This document shows positions 11,664 through 23,346 of a stretch of DNA of 64,000 nt, one piece after another. A program made the position numbers and the translations under genes. Position 1 is the first letter of the stretch, and every line of letters starts with the position of its first letter. Source of the stretch: Moniliella sp. 'wahieum' (lineage: Eukaryota > Basidiomycota > Moniliellomycetes > Moniliellales > Moniliellaceae); contig RSEE01000031.1 in NCBI GenBank assembly GCA_003971905.1, positions 248,001-312,000 on the forward strand, written 5' to 3'. The notes under the pieces are model-generated. The model ran no database searches. It was not told the origin of the DNA and saw only the letters and a list, made by a program, of their open reading frames with translations.

Positions 11664-13618
11664 ATGAACTCTCTCCGCCTCCTCGACCGCCTCCTCGCCC
11701 CGCTGCTCCCCCTCCCCCTCGCCCACCAGCCCCCGTACCCGCCCCAGCCGTCCCTCTCGCCGCCCCCCCCACCCCCCCGCCTCTGGTCCGCCAGCGCATG
11801 GCCCAGCAGCACCAACAGCCCCGGTCTCTCCTCCGACTCGGCCTCCTCCTCCTGGCGTCGCCGCCGCCGCCGCTTTGGGCGAGCAGCCCCAGAGACCAGC
11901 CGCTTCCGCCGTCGCTGGGCTCGCCTCTGGGGCTTTGAATGGCCCGACCGTCTGGCAGGACAGCCACCACAGGGAGGTGCCGATCCAGCCGCTCCACCGA
12001 CCCCTATCCCTCCTCCCCCGCCCCCTCATTGCTCGCCGGCCCCATCCTCCCGTCCGCTTCCGCCTCCGCCTCCGCCTCCGTCTCCTCTGCCCCCTGTGCC
12101 CATCCCATCCGACCGCCACTGGGCCCACCAACGGTAGCAACCGCACCATGTCCTCCCCCCGCGGCCATCCCGGAGTCAGCCCAAGAAACGCTCGAGGACA
12201 TTGACATGTGCCATCTCCCTGCTCGGAAGCATGATGACAACCAAACCTTGGTCTCGTCGCGCTCGTCGGGGTCGGACCAACTGTCACTCTGTGAGACGCT
12301 GGTTGCGTCCGAATCTGCGCGCCGAGAAGGGACGAGATGAGGATGCTTCCCCGTCCCAAGTCGAGGTAGTGCATGGGACGCCAGCGCCGCTCCGATTGCC
12401 AAATGCTGCTTGCGTATTGCTTGTACCTCCCGCTTCATCCGGAGCACCCATCGTCACTCGTACGGCCGCTGAGGTGGTGGTGAACGAGAAGACGTTGCCC
12501 ACGCCCTCTTGCATTACACAAGTCTCTTCCGATCTGCAGGCCCAGCTTGCCCGCCTTGTGCGCCTGGTCGTCTTGCTCCTTCAAGCTGTGATGCAGTTCC
12601 TCAAGCGCCTGGCCGCTGGTTTTGCAGTCGATGCAGAGAAACAAGAGACGCCAACACAAGCGCTGCATCCAGAGGAGGACAAGACGCTGCCTTCTCGTCG
12701 GGAGACCTTACGCCTTCCAAACCTTTGGCCCGTATTGACCGAGGCACCGGCGCGATGCCCCTCCGCGCTCGCCGTCCTCCTGGATCAGAGACAGTTTGTC
12801 GTGCTCCGGTCAAGGCGCCCGTGGTCGACTCGACTCCCAAGACATTGGTGTTGGACCTGGACGAGACGTTGATCCATTCGATTGCCCGTTCAACCAGTCG
12901 CGACCACCCCAGCAGCTCGTTTGGCTTGGGCAGTGCGTTGGCCGTACCTCGACGCATGTTTGGCTCGGGGCTGGCCACACTTGGTTTGGGCCCCAGCCAA
13001 GCCCCTGGGTTCTCCAGCTTTGGTGGTGGTACGACCAGTGTGGAGGTGATGCTAGGCGGGCGGAGTGTGGTGTACACGGTCCACAAGCGGCCTGGCGTGG
13101 ACGCCTTTTTGGCCCAGGTGGCGGAATGGTACAGTGTAGTGGTGTTTACAGCGTCGGTGCGAGAATATGCGGACCCCGTGATTGATTGGCTCGATGCAGG
13201 ACGCGGCTTGTTCCAAGGCCGTCTCTTCCGCGAATCGTGCATCTACAAAAATGGGGTCTACATTAAAGATCTTTCGGCGGTGGTGCGCGACTGTGGGGGC
13301 AGCAAGGCACCCAGCAGTCCCGAGAACGATCCGCTGCGGCGCGTGTGTCTGTTGGACAACAGTCCCGTATCCTGGCGCTTGCACCCAGCCAATGGGATCC
13401 CCATCGAAGGTTGGACCCACGATCCTCATGACACGGCGTTGCTAGATCTGCTACCGGTCTTGGACTCGCTGCGGTTCTGTGACGACGTGCGACACGTGCT
13501 CGGGATCCGTCTTTTGGCTAATGCCAACCCCCCCGCCCCGCGACCCACCTCCGCCGCGTCGGCCCGCCGTGCCGATACTGAAAAGGTAGCCCAGTCAACA
13601 GCCATCAAGGCACAGTAA
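11664..13618 (+). CDS. NEM1: Nem1-type nuclear envelope phosphatase
   Basis: Catalytic subunit of the Nem1-Spo7 complex, which dephosphorylates the lipin Pah1 at the ER/nuclear envelope. The start MNSLRLLDRLLAP resembles Nem1 N termini. A Pro/Ser-rich region leads to a hydrophobic segment (LARLVRLVVLLLQAVMQFLK, about 12550-12610). The FCP1-like phosphatase domain begins with KTLVLDLDETLIHS (about 12840-12880), which holds the DxDx(T/V) catalytic motif. VHKRPGVDAFLAQVAEWYSV, ADPVIDWLD, RRVCLLDNSPVSW and IPIEGWTHDPHDTALLDLLP follow, the last being typical of Nem1 rather than Psr1 or Fcp1. The catalytic half is one open frame (about 12690-13618); the N-terminal half changes frame, notably between the membrane segment and the phosphatase domain. 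Confidence 0.85.
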
Positions 13619-15360
13619 TCTTTTCTTCACTGTGCGCTTGCCAGCTCGAATGCAAACGCGATGACCATCGTGACGGATCCCCCTCTTATCCACCCCCCCC
13701 CCCCTACTCCGTACACCTTACCCACATCCCTCTTTCTGCCTCGGCGCGATTGGCGTCACCGTGTGCGCACTTCCCCTCAGGACACATGTATTCAACACAG
13801 GAGTGGATGCTGCTCATCCACCTTACTCCTTCTTTCCTTCCATCTCCTTTCCTTTCCTCTCCTTTCCTTCCTCTCTTTTGCCCTCTCTGTCCTACTCTCC
13901 TGCGGCTCATCCTGCCCCTCCTGGTTTGGCAACTATATTTACCGTGTTTCCCCACACGCACCCTTTCTTTTCCCTGCCCTTTCTGCGTGGTGTGGTGGCT
14001 ATAGCAGGGACGGGATGGATGGGATGGGATGGTGAGGTGGGCACTGAGCTCGAGCCAGCTCGGTCCCGCGCTCCATGCCCGGCTTTTTTTTTCTTTCTTT
14101 CTTTCTTTCTTCGTGTTGATGTTGATGTTGACGTTGAGCTTGTATAGAGGTTGCAGCACGGAACGGCCGTTGTACTGGCACGAGGTTTACGGCGATGGAA
14201 ATCGGGTCGCCTGTCCTGTACAATGATGGCTCGACCAAGCAGATGGGTAGAAGGTGGGCCTGCGTGGTACAGGGACACACGATGCTCACGACCGGTGCCA
14301 CCCGGCTGGGCCGAGTGGGGACAGAACGACGGTTCAGCCCGGCAACAGCTTTTGGCCCACGAGCGAACGCTGGGACGTGGTATCTGCGCTTATGTACGGT
14401 CCGCCTCCGACAGTCGACTGCGACTGGCTCAGCACACAAGAAACAGGGGCGTTGTACCCCCAATTCGACTTACCTTGTCAAAAGGCAATGATGTGTTGAA
14501 TCGGATCTTCCTGCCTTGTGACTTGGCGAACCCGAGGGGGAGGGAAATGGGATGAGAAACGTAGGTGTATATCACATTCACTACAGCGGCCACTGGGAAC
14601 TGGGCAACTTGGACCTTTTGCGCCAGGTCCGTCGTCCCGGCCCTGACTCTGCTTTGGACCCTGCAGCGCTCTTCTCAACTCGTATTGGGACGCAATGACC
14701 TACTCGTAGGAGAGGAGCACTTGCATTCAGGAAGTTATACGTTGATCCTTCCTCACGCTGCTCCCGCGTTTATCATAGACGCCCGGCACCGAGTCTTATG
14801 TCCCTCTATGCCATTCCGACATCAGATGTTCGCCTTCTCCGGTCCCATTCCGAATCCACTATCCGTTCTCATTCTTTTCGCGCCTTCAATTCCCATCCCC
14901 CTTCAGCGTGTGAGACTTTGGCGTGCCCAAGCGCCCACTGAGGCAATGCCGATAACGGATACCCCGCACCCCGCGTCTGCTCGATGTGATTCCAGTAGTT
15001 CAGGATTCCCCCCGCCGTGCCGGTCTCGGGACCAATACTTAAAAATCGCGCAAATTGTACCATCGTATACACCTGACTTTCCACCTCTCTGTGGATCGTC
15101 GATATCTGCGTGGTGGTCATATGGTCCAGTGGGACGCTCGCTGGACTGCCCCCTCCCTTCCTCAATTCATCCTGATCCGTTGAAGGGCACAACGCCTTGA
15201 ACGCGGATATGCAGCATGCGCACGCCAACGCTCCTCTCCGCGCAATCTCTACCGTGGGTCCGGCCATGTGACGACAAAGCAGGAACCCTCTCTCGGCAAG
15301 AGACGCCGGGACGGGCAGCGCGGCCTGTCCCACCGGTCGCACAGGGTGCTAGGACCCCTT
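13619..15360. other. Intergenic, with coding-like fragments near 14.15-15.27 kb
   Basis: Contains pyrimidine-rich and TTTC microsatellite tracts (about 13820-13900 and 14080-14112) after the Nem1 stop. Between 14150 and 14850, plus-strand pieces such as ERWDVVSALMYGPPPTVDCD and VGVYHIHYSGHWELGNLDLL look protein-like but are broken across frames. A minus-strand ORF (about 15265-14870, VESQVYTMVQFARFLSIGPE) overlaps the same region. No family is recognised, and neither strand can be preferred. Confidence 0.35.
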
Positions 15361-15921
15361 CTAGTCGTACACGTGCACCACAGCCGACCAAAAAGTCCAC
15401 CAAAGCACGTAGGACAAAAAGTTGTCAAACAAGCCATCGAGGAGCACAAACTTGCCCCAGTTCCAAGTTTGCGTCGCAACACCGGGTGGCACGGCGGCCA
15501 AACCTTGGACCAGGTTGGCCGCTGCGTTGACTTTAACGCGCACCCCGTCCCATTGAACCGAGGCGGGATCCAATAGGTAGGCAGAGGGGTGTGCTTGGGC
15601 CGAAAGTAGGATGATCGATACTGAGACAGCCAGTTGGGCGACGAGGAAGAACGCAAACCCAGCCCAGTTGGTCAACCCCAGTACGCCCGCAGCCGACCCG
15701 GCAGCCAGTAGCGAGACTTGGCGAACGCTGTCGCCACGCGCAAGAAGGATGGATGAGCAAGCGAGAAGCAAAACGCGGGGGGAGAGGCGGGGGAAGAGCG
15801 TACAAGGAGAGTTGGCTTGCGTTGTGAGCCACCGCCTGGGGTTGAACGCACGGAAGGGAGAGTCAAAGATGGCAGCTGGAGTGCCGGCCTGGTTCGGGCT
15901 GGGATCAGCGGCGGTGGCCAT
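15361..15921 (-). CDS. EMC6: ER membrane protein complex subunit 6
   Basis: EMC6 is a small integral subunit of the EMC insertase of the ER. Visible motifs: HNASQLS then VRQVSLLAAGSAAGVLGLTN (first membrane region), GFAFFLVAQLAVSVSIILLS (second), and DGLFDNFLSYVLWWTFWSAV followed by VHVYD and stop (third). The last motif is the family signature. An intron at 15728-15803 (GTACGC donor, CAG acceptor) joins SQLS-F to VRQ in phase. Upstream, IFDSPFRAFNP continues into the conserved block only after a one-base change in a four-base C run (coding strand; G run 15838-15841 on the given strand). The start chosen is ATG 15921; an in-frame ATG at 15936 is an alternative. An insert of about 35 residues, absent from the shorter animal protein, precedes the last membrane segment. 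Confidence 0.88.
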   Translation of the reverse strand: MATAADPSPNQAGTPAAIFDSPFRAFNPRRWLTTQANSPCTLFPRLSPRVLLLACSSILLARGDSVRQVSLLAAGSAAGVLGLTNWAGFAFFLVAQLAVSVSIILLSAQAHPSAYLLDPASVQWDGVRVKVNAAANLVQGLAAVPPGVATQTWNWGKFVLLDGLFDNFLSYVLWWTFWSAVVHVYD

Positions 15922-16262
15922 CGCGGCACTGGGCACGGGAGGACTAGGCGGGGGGGCGGCACAAGCGAAGCGTATTGAAGAGTGGAGCTAGTGACTATGG
16001 TGAGAGGGCGCGTGGCGGAGCGGTGTGGCGCAAAGGGGGCGGATGCGCTAAAAACGTTGAACGTTCAACTTGAATCTCCCGGCTTCAACATCGGGGTTTT
16101 GAAATGTCGAATCCCTCAAATGTTCGCTGTGCGGCGCGGAACGAACCCCCCGTCTCTTCCGCCCGCCAGCCCAAAAATTACCTGGGCCCACGCCCGCCAG
16201 GGCTGGTTTGGCGCTCGCAACGAGTCACGACGAACCTGACCTGAGCCGTGGGGACGCACATC
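15922..16262. promoter_or_regulatory. Divergent promoter region between EMC6 and eIF2B delta genes
   Basis: A 341-base divergent intergenic region. It carries a GTTGAACGTTCAACTTGAA element at 16056-16074, a copy of the palindrome also found upstream of the Nem1, kinase, GH9 and 48.7 kb genes. No TATA box is evident. Confidence 0.5.
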
Positions 16263-17913
16263 ATGCCCGAGCCGCTTGCTACGCCTCCCCCCGACAAGCC
16301 TTCTGCATCGCCTGCCCCCACCTCCCCCCCCGCTGCCTCAGGAGACGCGCCCAAGCGCCTCAGCAAGAAAGAGCGCCGGGCAGTCAAAACGCAGGCGGCC
16401 AACGGGGGAGCCCAGCCAGACAAGCCCCGCTTCCGCCCGGACGGCACACGCATCCTCAGTCGCAAAGAGCGCATCGCTGCTGACGAAGCTTCCGCTTCAG
16501 CTCGGGAAGGGAATCCCAATGCTTCTTCTTCCGTCGGCGGTGGGGCTGGAGCGGGGGCGGGGGCTGGAGCTGGGACTGGGACTGGAGCGGCAGCCAACAG
16601 GCCCTCGACCTCCACTGGTTCTGCTTCGGGCGCCCTACCGGCCACTGCATCGAGCACCTCTGGGCCGGCTGCCTCTTCTGGTGCGACCTCTTTGCCTGTC
16701 GGGTCGGGCGCACGAGGTTCGGCTGCCCCGCCGGCGCGCAAGGTGGGCCCGGCGGAACAATGGTCGCTCTCGATGCTGAGCAATGTCGCGCGCCCCAAGC
16801 CGGATGGGCGGGAAAGAGGGGTGTTGAAACAGTTGGTGCCGCACGTGCGGTACCACACGAGCATCATCCTGCTCCGTGACCGGCTGGATCCCAACAATGC
16901 CGGTAACGAAGCAATGGGCAATGTGCATGCCGCTCTCAATGGCTCGAATTTGCGTGCGATCGCCGTGTTGGAGGCGATGAAGGAGATGATCCGAGACTAC
17001 CGCACGCCCCCCAAGACCCTCTTTAGCCGGACATTGATTGTGGCGGTGGGTGCGGCAATTGACTTTTTGACCGAGGTCCGGCCAATGGGCATCAGCGTGG
17101 CCAACTCGATTCGGTTCCTCAAGGCGCAGATCAGTGTGCTGGACCGGGACTTTAGCGACGAGCAGTCCAAGCAATCCCTCTTCCGTACTATTGACGGCTT
17201 CATTCGCGAGCGCATTGTGGTGCCGCAAAAGGTGATTACGCGTCTGTTGGCGCAGAAGGTTAAGCCGGGGGCGACGGTGCTGGTGTACGGACACTCTACG
17301 ACGGTGGAGCAGGCGTTGCTACGGATCCATGCGCGCCAACGTGCCGAGGGTACGGCGCTCAAGGTGATCGTGGTTGAGTCGGGCCCGCCGATGCACCAGT
17401 CGAAGGACTTTGTCACGCTCCTGCACAAGGCCGGGGTGGAGGAGGTGACGTACGGCCACCTGTCGGCGCTGACGCGGCTGATGCCGCGGGCGGACATGGC
17501 TGCTGGGGACGGCGGGGGTGCTGGCGGACGGGTCGCTGTATGGGCGGGCGGGGACGAGCATGGTGGCGATGTGTGGGCACAAGTGGGAGAAGCCGGTGTA
17601 TGCGGCGTGCGAGACGTACAAGTTCAGCGAGCGGCTGCAGATGGATGCGCTGGTGGAGAACGAGGGAGGGGAACGAGGACGAGTTCCTGCGAGGGGGTGG
17701 GCAAGTGGGCGGTGTCGCAGGCGTTGCGGACCAGGGGGGGTGCTGCTGTCGCGCGGAGCCAAGGCGGCGCACCCGCACCTGTACACGCTGGCACTGCGGT
17801 ACGACATTACGCCGCCGGAGTTTGTGTCGGCGATTGTGTGCGAGGCGGCTTCTTCCAGCCCGAGCGCGCCGTCGATTATGCGCGACTACAAGAGCATTCT
17901 GTTTGGGGCGTGA
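16263..17913 (+). CDS. GCD2: Translation initiation factor eIF2B subunit delta
   Basis: eIF2B is the guanine nucleotide exchange factor for eIF2; delta is part of the alpha-beta-delta regulatory core that senses phosphorylated eIF2. A disordered Ala/Pro/Lys-rich N-terminal region runs to about residue 165. The Rossmann-like IF-2B domain then shows LVPHVRYHTSIILLRDRLDP, GSNLRAIAVLEAMKEMIRDY, DFLTEVRPMGISVANSIRFL, GATVLVYGHSTTVEQALLRI, LKVIVVESGPP, then CETYKFSERLQMDALVENE and LRYDITPPEFVSAIVCEAA. The frame is open from ATG 16263 to about 17495, shifts near 17496-17501, and again in the G-rich stretch 17655-17745. The C terminus is IMRDYKSILFGA. Confidence 0.92.
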
Positions 17914-18076
17914 GTACTGAGTGCCTCTGCTCTCGCGCACAGCCGGCGTAAGCTTTGACGAGTGAATGAATTATCTCCCCTGGCAGAATTGCAATGTTGC
18001 ATTCCATAGCGAATGCCGCCTGCTGAGCTCAGCCGTGCCCCCCGTGCAGCAGACGCATACACTGACGTAAGCGTCC

Positions 18077-18088
18077 GTGAACGTTCAG
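18077..18088. promoter_or_regulatory. TGAACGTTCA element upstream of kinase gene
   Basis: A TGAACGTTCA palindrome about 105 bases before the kinase ATG at 18187, near a TGACGT word (about 18063). Confidence 0.4.
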
Positions 18089-18186
18089 CGCCAGCTCAGC
18101 TGAGCAGCCGAACTGAATGCCACGCTCCGCCGCCCGCCTCAGGCCACACACGGCCCCAGCAGCACCTCCTCCTCCCCCCCCCCAGC

Positions 18187-20817
18187 ATGCCGCGCCTCGG
18201 CAGCTGGAACCCCGCCAAGGCCGCCGCTGCCGCCCGCCCCGACGCCCCCGCCGCCCCCCACGGCCATGTCGCCGCGGTCCCCGTGCACGAAGCCGGCGCC
18301 GCCGCGCTGGCGGCGTTTGCCGCGCCTGGTGCGGCGCCTCGCGCACCGCCTCCCCACCCCCGCCAGCCTCCCCGGCTCCCCCGTCGCCTCCGACACGCCC
18401 GACAGCACCCGCCTCGCCTCCTCCCCCACATGATGCCCGCCGCCCCCCTCCCCCGCGCCCGCAGGCACCTCCCCGCCACATCCGCCGCCCGCCGGCCCCC
18501 ACCACGCCGCCTCCCACTCCTCGTTCTTCAAGCGCCGTGCCAACACCGACACCCCGCGCTCGCCCGTCCCTGGCACGCCGCCCTCGGCCTCGGGGCCCAC
18601 CAGCCCCGCCCCCCCCTCCCGCCCCGTCAATAAGCGCGCCTCCTCCATGGCCCTGCGCAACCCCCAGCCCGACCCGTCCGACGGCGGCCACGCTGCCTCG
18701 GGCCCGGCGGCACCCAAGCGCGACAAGGAAGGCGGCCATCTGGTCAACGACCTTCGCCGCGTGCGTTGCTCTCTCTTCTGTTGGCGGTGCTGACCCGTTG
18801 GATCGTGTATCCAGTACCCGACTAACCGCCCCATCTTTGTCTGTTCTCTCTCTGCAGTTCCTCTACCACCACCTGCACGTTAATGACAAGTCCGGCCCTG
18901 GATCCAAGTCTGGTGCCGCGACGCCACGACGCGGCCGCGACAGCCCACCTTTGGGAGAGGACCGTGCGCATATGAAGAAGTACGGCAAGTGGGGCAAAGT
19001 GTTGGGAAGCGGGGCCGGAGGTACCGTGCGACTGATCAAACGCTCCAAAGACAATACCGTCTTTGCCGTCAAGGAGTTCCGCCCCATCCGGCCTGGTGAG
19101 AGCGAGAAGGATTACCTCAAAAAGGTCACTGCTGAATTCTGCATTGGCTCCACCTTGGCCCACATCAACATTATTGGTTGTCTGGATATTGTGTCGGATC
19201 GGGGCCACTACTATGAGGTGATGGAGTATGCACCGTTCGATCTCTTCTCGGTCGTGATGAGCGGCAAAATGTGTCGCAAAGAACTGTACTGCATCTTTCG
19301 CCAGATTGTCGATGGTGTGGATTACTTGCACAACATGGGGCTCGCCCACCGCGACCTGAAACTGGACAATTGCGTCATGACCACCGACAACATTGTCAAG
19401 ATCATTGACTTTGGCACCGCCACCGTCTTCCACTCCCCGGGCAAGGCCAAGGTGGTCGCAACCGGCGTCGTAGGTTCCGACCCTTACCTCGCCCCCGAGG
19501 TGTTGAGCCACCAAACCTACGACCCCCGCTTGACCGACGTTTGGTCGTTGGGGATCATCTTTTTGTGCATGGTGCTGCGTCGGTTCCCATGGAAGATCCC
19601 CGATCCCAAGACCGATCCGTCTTTCGTCTCTACGTCCAGAGCCACCCCGAGCTCAACCGTCCCGACCCGGACCCCGCGTCCAACTCAGGCTCAAACTCAG
19701 GGACGGGGACCAGCACGCCCGCCGTGTCCCACACGCCGCCGCAGAGCAAGAACGACGTCCACCTGCAACCGCTTACCCCGGCCACGGTACCAAATGCCCT
19801 TCATCACCACCCTAGCGCTGAGCATGCTTCTGAACCCGAACCGGAACCCGAGACCGAGGCCGACTCGGACGCTGATCCCGCGCTGTCCTCCAGCCCGGCC
19901 ATGAGTGCCGACAAGCAGTTTGGCCCGCCCAACGCGCACGCTCTTCCCCGACCAGGGAACAGCGGGGTGCTGACCATCCTCGAGCGCACTGCCAGTGGCG
20001 TGTTACCCAGCCAGAACCCTTCGGTGGCCACCTTGTCCCGTCCGCCTTCTCCGCGCGCCAACGCCCATCCGCATGCCCATCACGCTGTCCCGCATATCCG
20101 TACCGCCCAGGAAGCCGGGTACACTGTGACGGATTCTGCGCCGCCGTCGCGTGCGCGCACGCCGGAGCCCGTTTCGCACCCGGCCTCAGCTTCGGTCTCG
20201 GCTTCGGACGCCACTGGCCATTCGGCTATCTGGGAACAGAAGGAGGCTGAGAACGCGTCACCAGCTGGAAGTGAGAAAAAGGGATCGGAGGAAGAGGAGA
20301 AAGGGGAGACGGAAGCCAGCGCCGAAGGACAGGACGATCCGAGTGGACGGAGCGAGACGACGTACAAGTCGGGTGCGGCCGATAGCATTTTCCGTCTGTT
20401 GCCGCGCGAATCGCGCAGTGCGTTGAGTCGCATGTTGGCCATCGCGCCCAGTTTGCGTTGCACGCTCGGGGACTTGTTGCGCGGCCACAAGCATGCGGAC
20501 ATGTACTCGCCACTGGCGTTGCCTACCACGGCCAAGGGCGGGCATGCGCACGGAGCTTCAACACCCATCTCGACGCCGTCCAACTCGGTGTTAGCCCACC
20601 CCGGTACGGGGCTGGCTTCGTCGCTTGCGTACCCGGACTTGCATGCGCTCGCGTGGGATGACGACGAGGAGGAGGACACGGGCGACGCATGGCTCAAGTC
20701 GATTCGCACCTGTGCCATGCTCAAGGTCGAAGGCAAGGGGAGGTGCCGGACCACACGCATGTCCAGCCCAGCTTGGACGATGGTAAGAAGAAGCATGGAC
20801 TCTTCCATCGTGGCTAG
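18187..20817 (+). CDS. HAL4/HAL5/NPR1-type serine/threonine protein kinase
   Basis: A fungal-specific kinase family controlling plasma-membrane transporters (K+ uptake, nutrient permeases). The N terminus from [13 protein letters not shown] is disordered; it includes [20 protein letters not shown] and leads to [10 protein letters not shown]. An intron at 18761-18857 (GTGCGT, CTAAC, CAG) joins LRR to FLYHHLHVN. Kinase motifs: [20 protein letters not shown] (glycine loop), FAVKEF (Lys), HRDLKLDN (catalytic loop), [20 protein letters not shown] (typical of HAL/NPR1) and [15 protein letters not shown]. After a one-base change at 19625 come [12 protein letters not shown], a long insert of about 200 residues rich in Ser/Pro/Glu, and the C lobe [20 protein letters not shown] with [11 protein letters not shown] second change near 20737-20740 leads to the tail ending HGLFHRG. 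Which family member it is cannot be decided. Confidence 0.88.
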
Positions 20818-21290
20818 GCTGGGCTGCGCTCTGCTCCGCCAGGCGCGACTAGGTTGTGCTAGGCGGACGCTACGTCGGTGCGGGTCGGCTGGCGCGGCAA
20901 GCTTGAGCCTGAAGAGGGGACTTGAGTACTTCTACTTGATGTGTGTTTAGTTTTTTTGCCCAACTATCCTATTTGCAAAGACGAAGACTAAGACTTGCTA
21001 GATCATCAAGTGCCAGCGCCTAGAGCCCCCAGAAGGGGGGCGGGTACATTGCAACGGATAAAACAGAGATGAGAAAAAAGTTTCTTGAGGAAGGAGACGG
21101 TTCAATTGTCTGGGCAGTAGGAGGCGATGGACCAAAATCTGGATGGGACTCGACTCGAGACGGTGGGGAGGCGGGTGGGTGGCGCGGAAGCAAACGGAAA
21201 GGAGCCGGAGAAAAGGAGGACCTAGGTGCGTGACTAAAGTGCTGGTGCGCAAAACGAAGAGCGGGGCAAGGAGAGGAAACAAGACGTATC
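20818..21290. other. Convergent 3' intergenic region
   Basis: About 470 bases between the convergent kinase and GH9 stops. No ORF or RNA gene seen. Confidence 0.5.
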
Positions 21291-23346
21291 CTAAAAGCGC
21301 TTGTTGCGCCGACGGTACAAGAAGAAGGCCAGCCCTGCCAACGCCAGCACGATGGGCACACCCAGCCCCACCCCAACCCCGATCCCAATCTTGGCCCCGG
21401 ACGACAAGCCGCCAGACGAGGGCCACTTGGGTTGCACACGTGTGTTGGGCGCAAGCGAAACGTAGACGGGATCTCCCAGGGCCGAGCCCGTGGCAGGATT
21501 GTTGCTGTTGGCGTCCGAGGAGGAGAGCGGGTGCCACCGTTGTTGCGAAATACGCGCGGCGACGAGACCAACAAATGGCGCATTGTAGTCCAGTGCAATC
21601 TCCGACTGGGTCCAGTCGGAGCGTTCGTCATAGTACGTGTTGTCCTTGGCTGGCCCGCCCGGTACACCGCCATATAGCACATACGCCTCCTCTGGCGGGG
21701 AGAAATTAATGTTGCCAATGTCCGTCCCCCGAGGCCATGGCCGAGTGCGGGTTGCGCGGCGAGTTGGGGTGAGTACCAACGACGTACACTGCATTCATCG
21801 GGTTGAGACCAAGGAAATAGGCCACTTGTTTATCGGCAAACGACTGGTACGCTTCGGCCCGGTTGGCCATCCCCGTCCCAAAGCCCGGCTCCGAAGCAAA
21901 GCCTGCTGCAATGTCCAGCATCCACGCCGCATTCGCCGCTGGGTTCAGCGACGCACCGTCCGAGTCGCCCTTGAACCAGAGCAGACCAGTCGAGTTGCCC
22001 TCAGCCTTGGTCATGAAGGTACCTACCATCGTGCCATTGACAATCTCATCCAAGTACAGCCCCAGCTGGGCTTGGTACTTGTTCGCATCAATGTTGAGCG
22101 CCGAGTTGTACGCAGCAGCTTGGGTGAAGAGCAACGCCGTCGCCGGGTCCTTTTGGTCCCAGTTGAGCGGACCGGTGAGGCGGCCTTGGATAGAGTTGGA
22201 CGACTGCTGCAGCATTTGGTCAAAGTAGCCCGACGCAGCCGACGCGTACGACGCGTTGCCCGTCGAGGGCGAGCCAGAGCGCGCCCATGGTCAGCTCGTC
22301 GAGATAGTCGGTCGAGGCGTACACATTGTTCGCCTCGGGGACCGGGACTTGGTAGAGCTGTTGCGGTTGCGAGGTCGTGGCCAGGCGCCACATGTTTTCG
22401 GCTTGGTCCAACAGTTGGCTGGCATAGGTATCGTTCTTGATGCCCAGGGGGGAGGTAGTCGAAGTACCAACGTTGGCTGAAGCATTGGAGGGAAGCACGT
22501 GGCCCTGGTACAGGAACGCACCCGCCGCAAAGACGGAGGCTGCCGCGGCAAAGGCATCGGTGCCAGGTGCAGAAGCGTTCACCTGGTACGCCGGTCGGGG
22601 AGGGGATGTTGGTGTCGCCACCCCAATAATTGTCCCCATCCGGACCAAAGTTGCCTACCAGCACCCAGAGAGCATTCGGAGTAGAGGTGGCAGCCTTGGT
22701 GAGCCAGTCCAGGCCCCAGCGGAGGGTACTGTCGAGGTACTTGGTCTGGCGCGACAGAGCATAGCCATCGCCCCAGGTCGCTCCCCCCCACGCGATCGAT
22801 TGCAGCGTCCAGCACAATGGGAAGGTGGCCTTGATGAAGTCTCCCGCATCAAAGAACCCGCCTGACAAGTCGACGCCCGACAGCTGTTTCCCGTCGTCGG
22901 TCAGCGACGAGTTGCGCCACCAGACGCGGTTGTCGACGGGAGCTGGCCTGAACGTTGCACGTCGTAGAAATACAGCAGGCTACCCAATAGGTTGGCCAAC
23001 TGCGGGTTGGCCTCCGTGGCGGCAGCGGCCAAGGCGGAGGCAGGGGTGCTGATGGTGCCGTTTCCGTCGGTAGGAGGCAGCCAGACGTCGTCGGACCAGC
23101 CTCCGTAGGCAGCGCCATTCGGAGAGCCGCCATTGGAGGAGGTAGGGGGGTGTTGCCGGACGAGATGGTCTGCGCCGGCGGGGCAGCCGAGGAGGAGGCC
23201 GAGGCGCCGCTAGAACCAGTATTGCCACTACCGCTGCCGCTGCCGCTGCCACTGCCGTCCCGGTATGCAAGGGTCACGGGGGCAAGCATGGAACTGGCGA
23301 GGGCAAGCCCAAGGAGACGCCCACGCCGTGAGCGGGTGAGGCGCAT
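21291..23346 (-). CDS. GH9 endo-beta-1,4-glucanase with C-terminal membrane anchor
   Basis: Glycoside hydrolase family 9 inverting endoglucanase. The ATG at 23346 begins a signal peptide (RGRLLGLALASSMLAPVTLA), followed by a short Gly/Ser linker encoded by a 6-bp repeat. Catalytic-domain motifs: DLSGGFFDAGDFIKATFPL (about 22870-22815, catalytic Asp pair), LRWGLDWLTKAATSTPNALW, YASTDYLDELTMGALWLA, GPLNWDQKDPATALLFTQAA, FLGLNPMNAVYVVGTHPNSP then RNPHSAMASG (catalytic His), and DERSDWTQSEIALDYNAPF (about 21640-21585, catalytic Glu). The C terminus has a hydrophobic span (IGIGVGVGLGVPIVLALAGL) followed by RRRNKRF, giving a type I anchor with a short basic cytosolic tail. Membrane-anchored GH9 enzymes are known in basidiomycetes. 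Frame changes occur at several points; no clear intron was seen. Confidence 0.88.

Noticed and set aside
11407-12374. Long Gly/Arg-rich minus-strand ORFs
   Set aside because: They mirror the C-rich leader and Pro-rich N terminus of the Nem1 gene and have no domain.
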